64,000 nucleotides of DNA, taken from Siccirubricoccus phaeus. Lineage in GTDB: Bacteria; Pseudomonadota; Alphaproteobacteria; Acetobacterales; Acetobacteraceae. Position 1 is the first letter of the stretch. Every line of letters starts with the position of its first letter. The notes beneath the pieces were generated by a model that saw nothing but the letters and a program-made list of their open reading frames with translations, had not been told where the DNA came from and made no database searches. Made by a program: the position numbers and the translations under genes. This document shows positions 8,791 to 17,500 of the stretch, piece after piece. The stretch spans positions 186,001 through 250,000 of the forward strand of contig NZ_SRXO01000006.1 in the NCBI RefSeq assembly GCF_008360935.1. Direction: 5' to 3'.

Positions 8791-10254
8791 TCATGACCTC
8801 GTTTCCCACCCCACCCCCACAACCGCCACCACCCGCCGCCCCTGCCCATCCTCCCGCACCACCACCAGCCCCGCTTCCTCAATGAATCCCACCGCCCGCC
8901 GCGCCCGCCCTACGCTGCGCGTGCCATAGGCCCGGGCGATCGCCGCATCCCCCGGGCAGGGCGCCCCCGCCAGCGCCGCGGCTGCCAGTTTCAGGAACAC
9001 CCCCTGCAGCTCCTCCGGCAGCGCGGCGGCCATCCGCTCCGCCTCGGGCCATTCCTCCCGCGCCGCCACCTCCTCCGGCACCTCCGCCCGGCCCACCGCC
9101 AGCAGCCGGCGGAATTCGGCCAGCTCGGCCAATGGCCCGGGCAGCGCCGCGATCCGGCAGCGCACCAGGAAATCCTGGTACAGCACCGCCACCGGCCGGA
9201 ACGCCGCCGCCTCCTCCGCCAGCACCGCCCGCACCATCGCGGCCAGCGCCCGCCCCCGTTCCGCCAGCGCCTCCGCTGAAACCGGCGCGGCCGCCACCGG
9301 CGCCGCCGGCCGGGCGGCCGCCAATTGCGCCAGCAGATCCGGCGGGGGCGGCGCCGGCGCCCGCCGTGCCGGCCTAACCGCCTCCGTCACCGGCGGCGCC
9401 GCCAGGATCAGCGCCGCCGCATCCTCCACCGGCGCCGCCGGCAGCGGCGTCAGCTTCGGCCCCGCCCCGCGCGATTCCGTCTCCACCGCCCCCACCGCCA
9501 CCCGCACCGGCCGCCGGCTCAGCGCCGGGCCCAGCGCCATGAACTGCCCCCGTGCCAGGTCGCGGAACATCTCCGCCTGGCGCCGCTCCATCCCCAGCAG
9601 ATCGGCCGCCCGCGCCATGTCGATATCGAGGAAGGTCCGTCCCATCAGGAAGTTGGAGGCCTCGGCGGCGACGTTCTTCGCCAGCTTCGCCAGGCGCTGG
9701 GTGGCGATCACGCCCGCCAGCCCGCGCTTCCGCCCGCGGCACATCAGGTTGGTCATCGCTCCCAGCGAGGCCCGCCTTGCCTCCTCCCCCACCTCCACCG
9801 CGCCGGAGGGGGCGAAGAGCTGCGCCTCATCCACCACCACCAGCAGCGGCGTCCAGAACTCCCTTGGCGCATCGAACAGCCCGTTCAGGAAGGCCGCCGC
9901 CCGGCGCATCTGCCCCTCCGGGTCCAGCCCCTCCAGGTCCAGCACGACGGAGACCCGGTGCCGCCGCGCCCGGTCCCCGGCCAGCACCAGCCCGGCCTCG
10001 GTCTGCACCGCGGCGTCGATCACCAGATGCCCGAAGCGCTCGGCGAGCGAGGTGAAATCCCCCTCTGGATCGATCACCACCTGCTGCACCCAGGGCGCGC
10101 TGCGCTCCATCAGCCGGCGCAGCAGGTGGGACTTGCCGCAGCCGGAATTGCCCTGCACCAGCAGGCGGGTGGCCAGCAATTCCTCCAGATCTATCACCAC
10201 TGGCACCGCCGGCGCGCCGCCTTCCGCCGACCCCAGCTCGATCGCGACCGTCAT
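8791..10254 (-). CDS. HerA-like P-loop ATPase (DUF87)
   Basis: 487 residues. Walker A is GNSGCGKS with K41, Walker B is VVVDEAQ with D142/E143, and GRKRGLAGVIATQR follows as the sensor/arginine region typical of HerA/FtsK-type hexameric motors. A proline/alanine-rich linker near 285-340 leads to a C-terminal region with a likely winged helix (about 420-480). HerA-type ATPases translocate on DNA. Codon usage is that of the host. The gene faces the SIR2 gene tail to tail with 19 bases between stops, so the two are not one operon. The ATG at 10254 is chosen because the open frame further upstream runs antisense through cheZ. Confidence 0.8.
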   Translation of the reverse strand: MTVAIELGSAEGGAPAVPVVIDLEELLATRLLVQGNSGCGKSHLLRRLMERSAPWVQQVVIDPEGDFTSLAERFGHLVIDAAVQTEAGLVLAGDRARRHRVSVVLDLEGLDPEGQMRRAAAFLNGLFDAPREFWTPLLVVVDEAQLFAPSGAVEVGEEARRASLGAMTNLMCRGRKRGLAGVIATQRLAKLAKNVAAEASNFLMGRTFLDIDMARAADLLGMERRQAEMFRDLARGQFMALGPALSRRPVRVAVGAVETESRGAGPKLTPLPAAPVEDAAALILAAPPVTEAVRPARRAPAPPPPDLLAQLAAARPAAPVAAAPVSAEALAERGRALAAMVRAVLAEEAAAFRPVAVLYQDFLVRCRIAALPGPLAELAEFRRLLAVGRAEVPEEVAAREEWPEAERMAAALPEELQGVFLKLAAAALAGAPCPGDAAIARAYGTRSVGRARRAVGFIEEAGLVVVREDGQGRRVVAVVGVGWETRS

Positions 10255-10488
10255 CCAGCCCCTGCTGCCCCCATGGAGGGGGCCTCTACCCCGTCCGCGC
10301 CCGGGGGAAAAGCGCGGCGCCGGCCGATGTCGCGCCCGCCCGCTTCGCCAGCCCTCCGCCGCATGGCGCGGAGCAGCAGGCCAGGGACAACGCAGCCGCC
10401 GGGTCGGGGCAGCAAGGCATAACCCGGTCTTCACACTCTCCATGCCATGGGTAGCGGGCCTTGCCCGCACCCCTTTGGAGGCCGCCTG

Positions 10489-11106
10489 ATGCTGCTTGAG
10501 ACCCCCTCGCCGGCGCCGGACTCGCTGCGGGCCGGGCTGCGGGCGGAATTGCTCCCGATGTTCGAGGAATTGCGCAGCTTCCTCGACCGCCGCATTCAGG
10601 AGGTGAGCGCCGAGGTCGCGGCCACGGTCCAGCTTATGGATTTCTCCGAGGCCAACCTCTCCGGCCAGCTCAGCAAGATCCACGACCAGATCGTCAAGCT
10701 GGTCGCCATCCCCGCCGCCAACAGCCGCAACAGCGGGCTGGAGCTGGAAGCGGTGGTGCAGGCGACGGAGGCCGCCGCCAACACCATCATGGAAGCCGCC
10801 GAGGCGATCCAGGACTGGATCAGCAGCGGCAGCCACGACACCGCCTCGCTCCGCGCCCTCTCGGACAAGGTGAATTCGATCTTCGAGGCCTGCTCCTTCC
10901 AGGACGTCACCAGCCAGCGCATCCGCCGGGCCATCCAGCATCTGCAGCAGGTGGAGACCATGCTGGAGAGCATCGTCCCCGCCATCAGCGCCACCCCGGC
11001 GGAGCAGAAGCTGGAGGTGAAGGCGGTGCTGCACACCGTCTCCGAGGCGGCGCAGGCCAGCGCCGACCTCGACCAGGACGAGATCGACCGGCTGCTGAAT
11101 GGCTGA
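10489..11106 (+). CDS. cheZ: chemotaxis protein phosphatase CheZ
   Basis: 205 residues, mostly helical. The family signature SFQDVTSQRI carries D139 and Q143, matching E. coli CheZ D143/Q147, which dephosphorylate CheY-P. The C-terminal DQDEIDRLL resembles the CheY-binding tail of CheZ. The ATG at 10489 has GGAG 8 bases upstream; an earlier in-frame ATG at 10447 has no such site and adds residues unlike the family. No other chemotaxis gene is in the window. The gene is divergent from the HerA-like gene, with 234 bases between them. Confidence 0.88.
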   Translation: MLLETPSPAPDSLRAGLRAELLPMFEELRSFLDRRIQEVSAEVAATVQLMDFSEANLSGQLSKIHDQIVKLVAIPAANSRNSGLELEAVVQATEAAANTIMEAAEAIQDWISSGSHDTASLRALSDKVNSIFEACSFQDVTSQRIRRAIQHLQQVETMLESIVPAISATPAEQKLEVKAVLHTVSEAAQASADLDQDEIDRLLNG

Positions 11107-11513
11107 GGTGCTTGCCGCCGGCGATGCAGGGTGTCGGCCGGGCGCGCCGTGGCGGCAGAAACCGGGGCGGCGGCCCCTTCGAGGACAGAGCGGATGCCTG
11201 GCCCGATACGGCATTGGAGATCGCGGCGCCCTTTTTCAGGCCGAAGCGTTCATGCCCGGCCCGATGCGGCACCGGAGATCGCGGCGCCCGCTCTTTCAGG
11301 CCGAAGCGTTCATGCCTGACCCGATGCGGCGCCGGAGAGCGAGCCGCCTGGGCTTCCGGTGATAAGGCCCCTGCGCGGAGCCACCCATCCGCATGCTCCG
11401 CCGCCCGCCAGGGCCATCCGGGCGGCGGCCGGCGCCAGGCCGGCCAGGGGCGCCGGGTTGACAGCCTCTCCTGGGCCGCGGAGCCTTTCCCAAAGCATCT
11501 ATGGGGGGAAGCC
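11107..11513. other. 407-base gene-free stretch
   Basis: Open frames cross it but lack ribosome-binding sites and match no family. It contains a short tandem repeat (listed separately). GGGGGAAG near 11503 is the ribosome-binding site of the next gene. Confidence 0.6.
11188..11338. repeat. tandem repeat, period about 60 bp, about 2.5 copies
   Basis: CAGGCCGAAGCGTTCATGCC begins near 11238 and again 60 bases later. CCCGATGCGG recurs at 11260 and 11320, with a diverged CCCGATACGG at 11202. GAGATCGCGGCGCC is also repeated. The function is unknown. Confidence 0.85.
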
Positions 11514-11942
11514 ATGCCGTCCGCGCTCGAGGACCGTGAGGCCATAAGGGAGCTGCTGGCTGCCTATTGCTTCGCGCTGGATGAATGCCGCTTCGAGGAA
11601 TTCGGCGCCCTCTTCGCCGAGGATGCCGAATGGGGCCCGCAGCGCCTGCCGCAGAAGGCCCGCGGCCCGCGGGAGATCGCCGCGCTGGCCCGCTCCATCG
11701 TGCCGGTGGCGGGGGAGGGGCCGAAGCGCCGCCACCTCACCACCAACATCGTCATCGCGCTGGAAGGCGACCGCGCCCGGGTGAAATCCAACTTCCTGAT
11801 GGTACGGGAGAGCAAAACCGGCCCGCTGCTCGCCCTCGCCGGCACCTATGAGGATGAGCTGGTGCGCACCCCCTCCGGCTGGCGCTTCCGCCACCGCGAA
11901 ATCCACAACGACATCGCCGGCGAGCTGGGGCTGAAGCGATGA
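11514..11942 (+). CDS. SnoaL-like (NTF2 superfamily) protein
   Basis: 142 residues. The N-terminal helix EDREAIRELLAAYCFALD, followed by FGALFAEDAEW and ending in WRFRHREIHND, is the standard pattern of the SnoaL/NTF2 cone fold. This fold is used by small isomerases, hydrolases and non-catalytic domains, so the reaction cannot be stated. The ATG at 11514 follows GGGGGAAG. Its stop overlaps the next start (ATGA), so it is translationally coupled to a Bug binding protein. A role in the catabolism of that protein's ligand is plausible. Confidence 0.75.
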   Translation: MPSALEDREAIRELLAAYCFALDECRFEEFGALFAEDAEWGPQRLPQKARGPREIAALARSIVPVAGEGPKRRHLTTNIVIALEGDRARVKSNFLMVRESKTGPLLALAGTYEDELVRTPSGWRFRHREIHNDIAGELGLKR

Positions 11943-12901
11943 TTTGCCGCCGCGCCGCGCTGGCCTTGCCTTTCCTCCTCCCCGCCGCGGCGCGGGCGGA
12001 GGCGCGCTTCACCCGCCCCATAAGGCTGATCGCCCCCTTCGCCCCGGGCGCCACGGTGGACCTCATGGCCCGCGCCATGGCCGGCCCGCTGGGGGAGGGG
12101 CTGGGCCAGCCCGTGCTGGTGGAGAACCGCGCCGGCGCCGGCGGCAATGTCGGCATCGACGCCGTGGCCAAGGCGGCTAAGGACGGGCATGTGATCGGCC
12201 TCTGCACCCCCGGGCCGCTTTCCATCAACCCGCATCTGATGCCCAGCATGCCCTTCGACCCCGCCACCGAGATTGCCCCGGTCTGCCTGGTGGCGATCGG
12301 GCCCAATGTGCTGGCGGTGGCGAAGGAGCTGCCGGCGCGTGACGTGGCGGGGCTGGTGGCGCTGGCGAAGTCGCGGCCGGGACAGCTCAGCTACGGCTCC
12401 TCCGGCGTCGGCAGCACCAACCACCTGGCCGGCGCCGCCTTCGCCGCGGCGGCGGGGCTGGAGCTGGTGCATGTGCCCTATCGCGGCAATGCGGAGATGG
12501 CGAACGATCTGCTGGCCGGCCGGCTGGACATGGTGTTCTCCGGCCTGCCGCCCCTGGTGCCGCTGCTGCAGGCCGGCACGCTGCGGGCGCTGGCCATCAC
12601 CGGGCCGGTGCGGCTGCCCTCGCTGCCCGGGGTGCCGACGGTGGCGGAGGCGGGGCAGCCGGCGGCGGCGGCCATCATCTATTACGGGCTGGTGGCGCCG
12701 GGCGCCACGCCCGCCCCGGTGCTGGCGGCGCTGGCGGACTCCGCGCGGAAGGCGCTGGCGCGGCCGGAGATCCGCGCGGTGTTCGAGGGCTTTGGCACGC
12801 CGGCGCAGCCCTCCACGCCGGAGGAATTTGTGGCGCTGATCGCGGCGGAATCGGCGAAGTGGCGCAAGGTAATCCAGCAGTTCGACATCCGGGCGGGGTG
12901 A
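11939..12901 (+). CDS. Bug/TctC-type periplasmic solute-binding protein
   Basis: 320 residues. The signal peptide is about residues 1-20 (RRAALALPFLL, ending ARA). It is followed by PIRLIAPFAPGATVDLMAR and VENRAGAGGNVGIDAVAKA, signatures of the tripartite tricarboxylate transporter receptor family, which binds small carboxylates in the periplasm. No TctA/TctB membrane subunits are in the window, as is usual for these expanded receptor families. Co-transcribed with the SnoaL-like gene through an ATGA overlap. The ligand is unknown. Confidence 0.9.
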   Translation: MICRRAALALPFLLPAAARAEARFTRPIRLIAPFAPGATVDLMARAMAGPLGEGLGQPVLVENRAGAGGNVGIDAVAKAAKDGHVIGLCTPGPLSINPHLMPSMPFDPATEIAPVCLVAIGPNVLAVAKELPARDVAGLVALAKSRPGQLSYGSSGVGSTNHLAGAAFAAAAGLELVHVPYRGNAEMANDLLAGRLDMVFSGLPPLVPLLQAGTLRALAITGPVRLPSLPGVPTVAEAGQPAAAAIIYYGLVAPGATPAPVLAALADSARKALARPEIRAVFEGFGTPAQPSTPEEFVALIAAESAKWRKVIQQFDIRAG

Positions 12902-12984
12902 TCGGGGCTCCGCTCCCAGCAGGTGGTTCTCGCGGCCAGTGCCCGCGACCCTGCACCTCCGCCGGGGTGGATCGCCCCCGGACC

Positions 12985-13105
12985 TCGCCCCGAGTCTGCG
13001 GGTTCAAACCCCGGATCTGAAACTCTGACCGGGGTCCGGGGCCAGGTCCTGGCCCCGGCGGGGGTGCAGGGGGCAGCGCCCCCTGCCGGGGTCCAGGGGC
13101 AGAGC
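12985..13105. repeat. dispersed hairpin repeat, family A copy 2
   Basis: The core ACCGGGGTCCGGGG is followed by a CCAGG/CCTGG stem, then CAGGGGGCAGCGCCCCCTG and CCAGGGGCAGAGCCCCTGG hairpins. It lies between convergent genes (Bug receptor and MATE exporter), so it could also end transcription, although no T-tract follows. Confidence 0.8.
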
Positions 13106-13111
13106 CCCTGG

Positions 13112-14536
13112 CTATCCCCAACGTCCATCGCCCCGGAACCACACCCCGCCACCCACCAGCCCGCCGACCAACGCGCCGTAGATCACCAGCGCCACCGCCA
13201 GCGCCGCGAACACCCCCTGTAGCCCGGTGCCAAGCGAGATGGCGAGGAATCCCCCCGCCACCGCCACCACCAGCCGCAGGAACCCCGCCGCCAGCGGCCA
13301 GAGCAGCCGCCCCGCCCCCTGCGATGCGAAATACAGCGCCAGCCCCATGCCGAAGAAGCCATAGGTCGGTCCGACCAGCCGCAGATAGGCGCTGCCGGTG
13401 TCCAGCATCGCCGGGTCGGCGCCGAACAGCCCCAGCCAGGCGCGCGGCCAGATCGCCGCGGCGATGCCCACCGCCTCGCAGATCAGGAAGGCGATCCCCG
13501 CCCCGGTCATGGCGATGCGCAGCGCCCGCTGCCGCTGCCCGGCGCCGATATTGGTGCCCACCAGCGCCACCAGCGGCGCCCCGAGGCCGAAGACCAGCGG
13601 GATCAGCAGGTATTCCAGCCGGCTGCCGGTGCCGTAGCCGGCCACCGCATCGGTACCGCCGGCATGCGCCACCAGGGCGGTGGTCAGCGCCACCGTCGCC
13701 GTGGTCTGGAAGGTGCTGATGGAAGCGACGGCGCCGACCCGGAGGATGTCGCCGAACAGCCTGGCCTGCGGCTTCCCGCGGCGCGGCCGGGCGATGCTGC
13801 GCCCGGTGAACACCGCCCAGCCCAGCAGTCCCGCGGTGAGGGCGGAGGTGAGAACCACCGCCCAGCCGGCGCCCGCCACCCCCATCCCGGGGACCGGCCC
13901 CAGCCCGTAGATCAGCAGCGGCGAGAGCGGCAGCAGCAGCGCCACGCCGAGGATGATGGCGAAGGAGGGCAGCGCCATGTTGCCGGTGCCGCGCAGCACG
14001 CTGGCGAAGGCATTGCCCAGCCAGACCAGCACGGCGCCGGCGAAGACCACGTCCGAATAGGCGAGGGCGGCATCGAGCGCGCCCCCTTCGCCGCCCAGCG
14101 CGGCGTAGAATTCCCGGCCGAAGAGCAGGAAGAGCGCGCTGAAGAACAGCCCGAGCCCGCCATTGATGATGAGGGCGTGGGAGAAGAGGGAATCCGCATC
14201 CTCCCGCTTGTTGGCGCCCAGCGCCCGGGCGATGGCGGAGGAGATGCCGCCGCCGATCGCCCCGGCGGAGAGCATCTGCATCAGCATGTAGCCGGGGAAG
14301 ACCAGGGCCAGGCCGGCCAGCGCCTCGGTGCCGAGATGCGAGACCCACCAGGTTTCGATCAGCCCGACCGAGGCCTGGGCCAGCATGACCAGCGTATTCG
14401 GCCAGGCAAGGCGCAGCAGGGTGGCGAGGATCGGCCCTTCCAGCAGCCGGCGGGTGCGCGGGTTCATCGCGCTTTGCGTCGGCGCTGGCGGTGGTGATGG
14501 CGCCGGGGCGGTGCGGGCGGGGGCCAGGGCGTTCAT
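13112..14536 (-). CDS. MATE-family multidrug/cation antiporter
   Basis: 474 residues with about 12 hydrophobic segments. After a Pro/Ala-rich N-terminus, GPILATLLRLAWPNTLVMLAQ and the repeated AGLA/GTGNMA motifs of the two six-helix halves mark the MATE family, which exports drugs or metabolites in exchange for Na+ or H+. A second start (Met24, at 14467) would give a more typical N-terminus. It lies 98 bases downstream of the HxlR regulator on the same strand, a common regulator-exporter pairing. Confidence 0.88.
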   Translation of the reverse strand: MNALAPARTAPAPSPPPAPTQSAMNPRTRRLLEGPILATLLRLAWPNTLVMLAQASVGLIETWWVSHLGTEALAGLALVFPGYMLMQMLSAGAIGGGISSAIARALGANKREDADSLFSHALIINGGLGLFFSALFLLFGREFYAALGGEGGALDAALAYSDVVFAGAVLVWLGNAFASVLRGTGNMALPSFAIILGVALLLPLSPLLIYGLGPVPGMGVAGAGWAVVLTSALTAGLLGWAVFTGRSIARPRRGKPQARLFGDILRVGAVASISTFQTTATVALTTALVAHAGGTDAVAGYGTGSRLEYLLIPLVFGLGAPLVALVGTNIGAGQRQRALRIAMTGAGIAFLICEAVGIAAAIWPRAWLGLFGADPAMLDTGSAYLRLVGPTYGFFGMGLALYFASQGAGRLLWPLAAGFLRLVVAVAGGFLAISLGTGLQGVFAALAVALVIYGALVGGLVGGGVWFRGDGRWG

Positions 14537-14634
14537 GCGGCGGGTCCTTCGGGGGGCGCTGTCGGGGGCGGGGGCCGGCCGGGCCGGTGGGGTTGGGCCA
14601 GGCGAGGGGGCCAGATCGGGCCGGCGGGGTTGGG

Positions 14635-15348
14635 CTAGGCGAGAGGCGGCCGGGCGGCGCCAGCGGCCGCGGGACCGGCACCGGCAGTGCCAGCGGGGGC
14701 GGGATCGGCGGGGGTGGCGCCGGCACCCGCCGGGCCGGGGGCGGCGGCAGCGCCGCCGCTAGCGCCAGGGAGCGCGGGACCGACAGCGTCAGCGCCGGCA
14801 GGACCGGCAGCGGCGCCGACAGGCGCGGCGAGGGCAGGATCGGCCATATCGGCACCAGCGGCGCCGGTACGGGACCGGGCCAGGCGGCGATGGGTGGCGG
14901 CGCTGGCCGCCGGGCCAGGGGCAAGGCGGAAGGCGGGGCCGTCGATCGGCAGGCCGGTGGCGCGGTCCACCAGCACCGGCTCGGCCAAGGCGCCGCTCTC
15001 GGCATGCAGGATCTGCACGCTGGCGCCTTCCGGCGCGAAATGCCGGTTGCCCCAGGTGAGCAGCGCCAGCAGCACCTGGCGGAAATCCCGGCCGCGCGGG
15101 GTCAGCAGGTACTCGTGCCGGGGCGGGCGGTCCGAATAGGGCCGGCGTTCCAGCAGGCCGGCTTCCACCAGGGCGTTCAGCCGGCGCGTCAGCATGTTGG
15201 GGGCGATGCCGAGGCTCGCGCGGAATTCCTCGAAGCGGGTCATGCCGGCGAAGGCGTCCCGCAGAATGAGGATGCTCCACCATTCGCCGACCCGGTCCAG
15301 GCTGCGGGCGATGGGGCAGGGCATGGCGGCCAGGCGGGTGTGCTGCAT
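14635..15348 (-). CDS. HxlR-family transcriptional regulator with a long Ala/Gly/Pro tail
   Basis: 237 residues, against the usual 110-150. Residues 8-110 are a standard HxlR winged helix: CPIARSLDRVGEWWSILILRD, FEEFRASLGIAPNMLTRRL and YLLTPRGRDF. Such proteins often sense electrophiles or oxidants. From about residue 145 the protein becomes a low-complexity Ala/Gly/Pro chain of roughly 90 residues, probably disordered. It lies upstream of the MATE gene and likely controls it. A good inverted repeat sits just upstream (see 15366). Confidence 0.85.
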   Translation of the reverse strand: MQHTRLAAMPCPIARSLDRVGEWWSILILRDAFAGMTRFEEFRASLGIAPNMLTRRLNALVEAGLLERRPYSDRPPRHEYLLTPRGRDFRQVLLALLTWGNRHFAPEGASVQILHAESGALAEPVLVDRATGLPIDGPAFRLAPGPAASAATHRRLARSRTGAAGADMADPALAAPVGAAAGPAGADAVGPALPGASGGAAAAPGPAGAGATPADPAPAGTAGAGPAAAGAARPPLA

Positions 15349-15365
15349 GGGCGGAGGCTGAGGTA

Positions 15366-15388
15366 GTCACTATCATGATGCAAGTGAC
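15366..15388. promoter_or_regulatory. candidate HxlR operator
   Basis: A perfect inverted repeat GTCACT-N11-AGTGAC, 18 bases upstream of the HxlR start. HxlR proteins bind dyads of this size, and autoregulation is common in the family. TTGTCA on the minus strand lies next to it and could be a -35 element. Confidence 0.5.
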
Positions 15389-15850
15389 AAGCTTGCATAT
15401 CGCCGGCGGCGGTCATGCGGCAGGGGCGGGGCTGTGGGAGAAAGGGTCGGTCTCGGCCGGCTCGCCGCGCCTCTCGCCGGGCAATGTGAAGGCAGCCTGC
15501 CGGTCTCCCTCCCCCGCTGGCGGGGGGGTGGATGCACCGCGTCCAACGGGGAGCGGGTGGGACCGGCCGCGAGGTCTCACGGGGAGGCGGGGCCCTGGGA
15601 CCGGCGTCCCGCATCACCGCCACTGATGCTGCCGCCCCCACCCCGCCCCTCGCAAAGCGGGGGAGGGGATGGGGACCTCGGCGAGCGGCAGCTTCTCCCG
15701 AGCCCCGGCCAGACGCCAGGCCTCAAGCCCCCCCCGCCCGAAGAGCGCCGCCCAGCGCCTGGCGCGGCTTTGCCGCGTCAGGCTGTGCGAGGCCTCGTCA
15801 GAACGGCGACTCCAGGCCCCCAAGGCGCCGCGCGAGCGGCGCCTTGGGGA
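15389..15850. other. gene-free stretch upstream of the HxlR gene
   Basis: No credible gene. It holds a family B hairpin repeat (15505-15668). The remainder up to the 3' end of the unknown ORF at 15851 is unstructured GC-rich sequence. Confidence 0.55.
15505..15668. repeat. dispersed hairpin repeat, family B copy 1
   Basis: The left arm CTCCCTCCCCCGC (15505-15517) and the right arm GCGGGGGAGGGG (15657-15668) are inverted. Between them lies an imperfect palindrome TGGATGCACCGCGTCCA and a CCCCACCCCG block. Related elements lie at 22273 and 61977. Confidence 0.7.
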
Positions 15851-16171
15851 TTAAACGAATTGCCCCCGCAAAAACCCCAGCGCGGGCAGCGGGGTCCATT
15901 TGCGCGGCATGTCGCTGCGGCGGATCGGCGCGACGCTGTAATGCGGCAAGGGCTGCTTGGTACGGGTCAGGAAATCCGCATAGGCGCTGACCTGCTGCGC
16001 CCGCCAGTCCCGGTCCGCCAGGGCCGCGGCCCGGCTGCGAAAGACCTCCGCAAGGCGATGGGTGCGCCCGACCGTGGCATAAACGGCCCAGAGCGTGTCC
16101 TCGTCGCCGCCCCTGACGCTGACAAGGTCTCTCACAGGAGGAAGCTTCGCCAGCCTTCCCGCAGAGGTCAA
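15851..16171 (-). CDS. hypothetical protein, last gene of the MFS-ppk2 operon
   Basis: 106 residues from a TTG start whose TTGA overlaps the stop of the DUF2569 gene, the same coupling seen between its upstream neighbours. An alternative GTG at 16135 gives 94 residues. The protein is soluble, with a helical middle (VGRTHRLAEVFRSRAAALA, then QQVSAYADFLTRT) and a basic, Pro-rich C-terminus. I do not recognise the family. Confidence 0.5.
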   Translation of the reverse strand: MTSAGRLAKLPPVRDLVSVRGGDEDTLWAVYATVGRTHRLAEVFRSRAAALADRDWRAQQVSAYADFLTRTKQPLPHYSVAPIRRSDMPRKWTPLPALGFLRGQFV

Positions 16172-16617
16172 GCGCCGTATGTCGCCGCCACCCGCCGGGA
16201 TCGTTTCAGATAGAGCCACCAGAGCAGCACGAAGACGGCCGTCCGTGCCGTGTCCTTCAGCCCGTCCAGCAGCAGCGCCTGCGTCCCTTCCGGCGGCAGC
16301 CCGGCCAGCCCGGCCATCAGGAAGGGCGCGGCCAGCCGCCAGCCCAGCAGCGCCAGCAGGAAGCGCCGCGCCCGCGGCAGCGCCCCGGGCGAGACCCGCC
16401 ACAGCCCCACCCCGGTAACGATGGCGTAAAGATTGACCAGGATTTCCCCGCACACCACGGCCCAGAGCGCGAGCTCGAGCCGGGGGAACATCTCCAGCAC
16501 CGCCGGCGCCGGCCAGCCGGTGAGGTTGGCGGCGAGCGTTGCCAGCGGCATCAGCACCGTCAGCGTCAGGCAGAGGAAAAGCAGCCAGCCGCCGACGCCG
16601 CGCGGCGGCTCAGCCAT
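16168..16617 (-). CDS. DUF2569-like four-helix membrane protein
   Basis: 149 residues. The start GVGGWLLFLCLTLTVL is typical of DUF2569 proteins, and four hydrophobic segments follow, ending in a basic tail (YLKRSRR). The function is unknown. The ATG at 16617 overlaps the ppk2 stop by 8 bases, and its own stop overlaps the next TTG start, so it belongs to a tightly coupled four-gene operon. Confidence 0.75.
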   Translation of the reverse strand: MAEPPRGVGGWLLFLCLTLTVLMPLATLAANLTGWPAPAVLEMFPRLELALWAVVCGEILVNLYAIVTGVGLWRVSPGALPRARRFLLALLGWRLAAPFLMAGLAGLPPEGTQALLLDGLKDTARTAVFVLLWWLYLKRSRRVAATYGA

Positions 16618-17500
16618 CCTCGTCCAGCGCCTTCCGGGCCGCCGCCAGCGCCGACAGCTCGGCCGCGCCGGGCGTCGGGTAGTGCAGGTCCAGCCCCTCC
16701 AGCGTCGCCGCCAGGGCTTCCGCCACCACCAGCCGGGTGAACCATTTGTTGTCCGCCGGCACCACGTACCAGGGCGCCTCCGGCGTGGCGGTGGCACGGA
16801 TCGCCGCCTCATAGGCCGTCTGGTAATCCGCCCAATGGCGCCGCTCGGCGACGTCGCCGGCCTCGAATTTCCAGTGCTTCTCCGGCTCCTCGATCCGCTT
16901 CAGGAAGCGGCGGCGCTGCTCCTCCTTGCTCAGATGCAGGAAGAACTTCACCACCTTCACCCCCTGGCGGCCGAGATAGGCCTCGAACGCCGCGATATCG
17001 GCCAGCCGCTCCTGCCAGATCTGCTTGCCGCGTACCGCATCGGGCAGCTTCTGCCCGGCCAGGATCTCGGGGTGCACCCGCACCACCAGCACCTCCTCGT
17101 ACCAGGAGCGGTTGTGGATGCCGATCATGCCGCGGGCGGGCAGGGCGGTGACGTGGCGCCAGAGGAAATCATGGTCCCGCTCCAGGGTGCTGGGCGCCTT
17201 GAAGGCGGCGACGTGGCAGCCCTGCGGGTTCACCCCGCTGAACACATGCTTGACGGCGCTGTCCTTGCCCGCCGCGTCCATCGCCTGGAAGATGCAGAGC
17301 ACCGCCCAGCGGTCCTGGGCATAGAGCTTGTCCTGCATGGTGGAGAGGTACTCGACGCCCTCCTGCAGCAGCGCGGCGGCGGTGGGCTTGGCGAGGCTGT
17401 AGCCGGCGGTGTCGTCCGGGTCGTGCTCCTTCAGGCGGAAGCCCTTGCCCTGTTCCACCCGGTAGCGGGCGAGCAGCTTGCGGCGGGTCTTGGCGTCCAT
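16610..17500 (-). CDS. ppk2: PPK2-family polyphosphate:nucleotide phosphotransferase
   Basis: 296 residues. The Walker A-like FQAMDAAGKDS carries K79, followed by HVFSGVNPQG and RDHDFLWR. IGIHNRSWYEEVLVVRVHPE is the second signature and KFFLHLSKEEQRRRF the lid region. These are hallmarks of PPK2 enzymes, which use polyphosphate to phosphorylate nucleotides. PQG and HDFLWR suggest the class III group able to act on AMP and ADP. It starts in a TGATG overlap with the upstream MFS gene. Confidence 0.92.
   Translation of the reverse strand: MDAKTRRKLLARYRVEQGKGFRLKEHDPDDTAGYSLAKPTAAALLQEGVEYLSTMQDKLYAQDRWAVLCIFQAMDAAGKDSAVKHVFSGVNPQGCHVAAFKAPSTLERDHDFLWRHVTALPARGMIGIHNRSWYEEVLVVRVHPEILAGQKLPDAVRGKQIWQERLADIAAFEAYLGRQGVKVVKFFLHLSKEEQRRRFLKRIEEPEKHWKFEAGDVAERRHWADYQTAYEAAIRATATPEAPWYVVPADNKWFTRLVVAEALAATLEGLDLHYPTPGAAELSALAAARKALDEDG

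Noticed and set aside
7368-10254. A canonical SIR2-HerA defence operon
   Set aside because: The two genes converge and differ in base composition; only adjacency can be claimed, so it is listed as a finding rather than a system.
11112-11513. An N-terminal extension of the SnoaL-like protein, or a separate gene over the 60-bp repeats
   Set aside because: No ribosome-binding site or domain; GGGGGAAG sits directly before the ATG at 11514.
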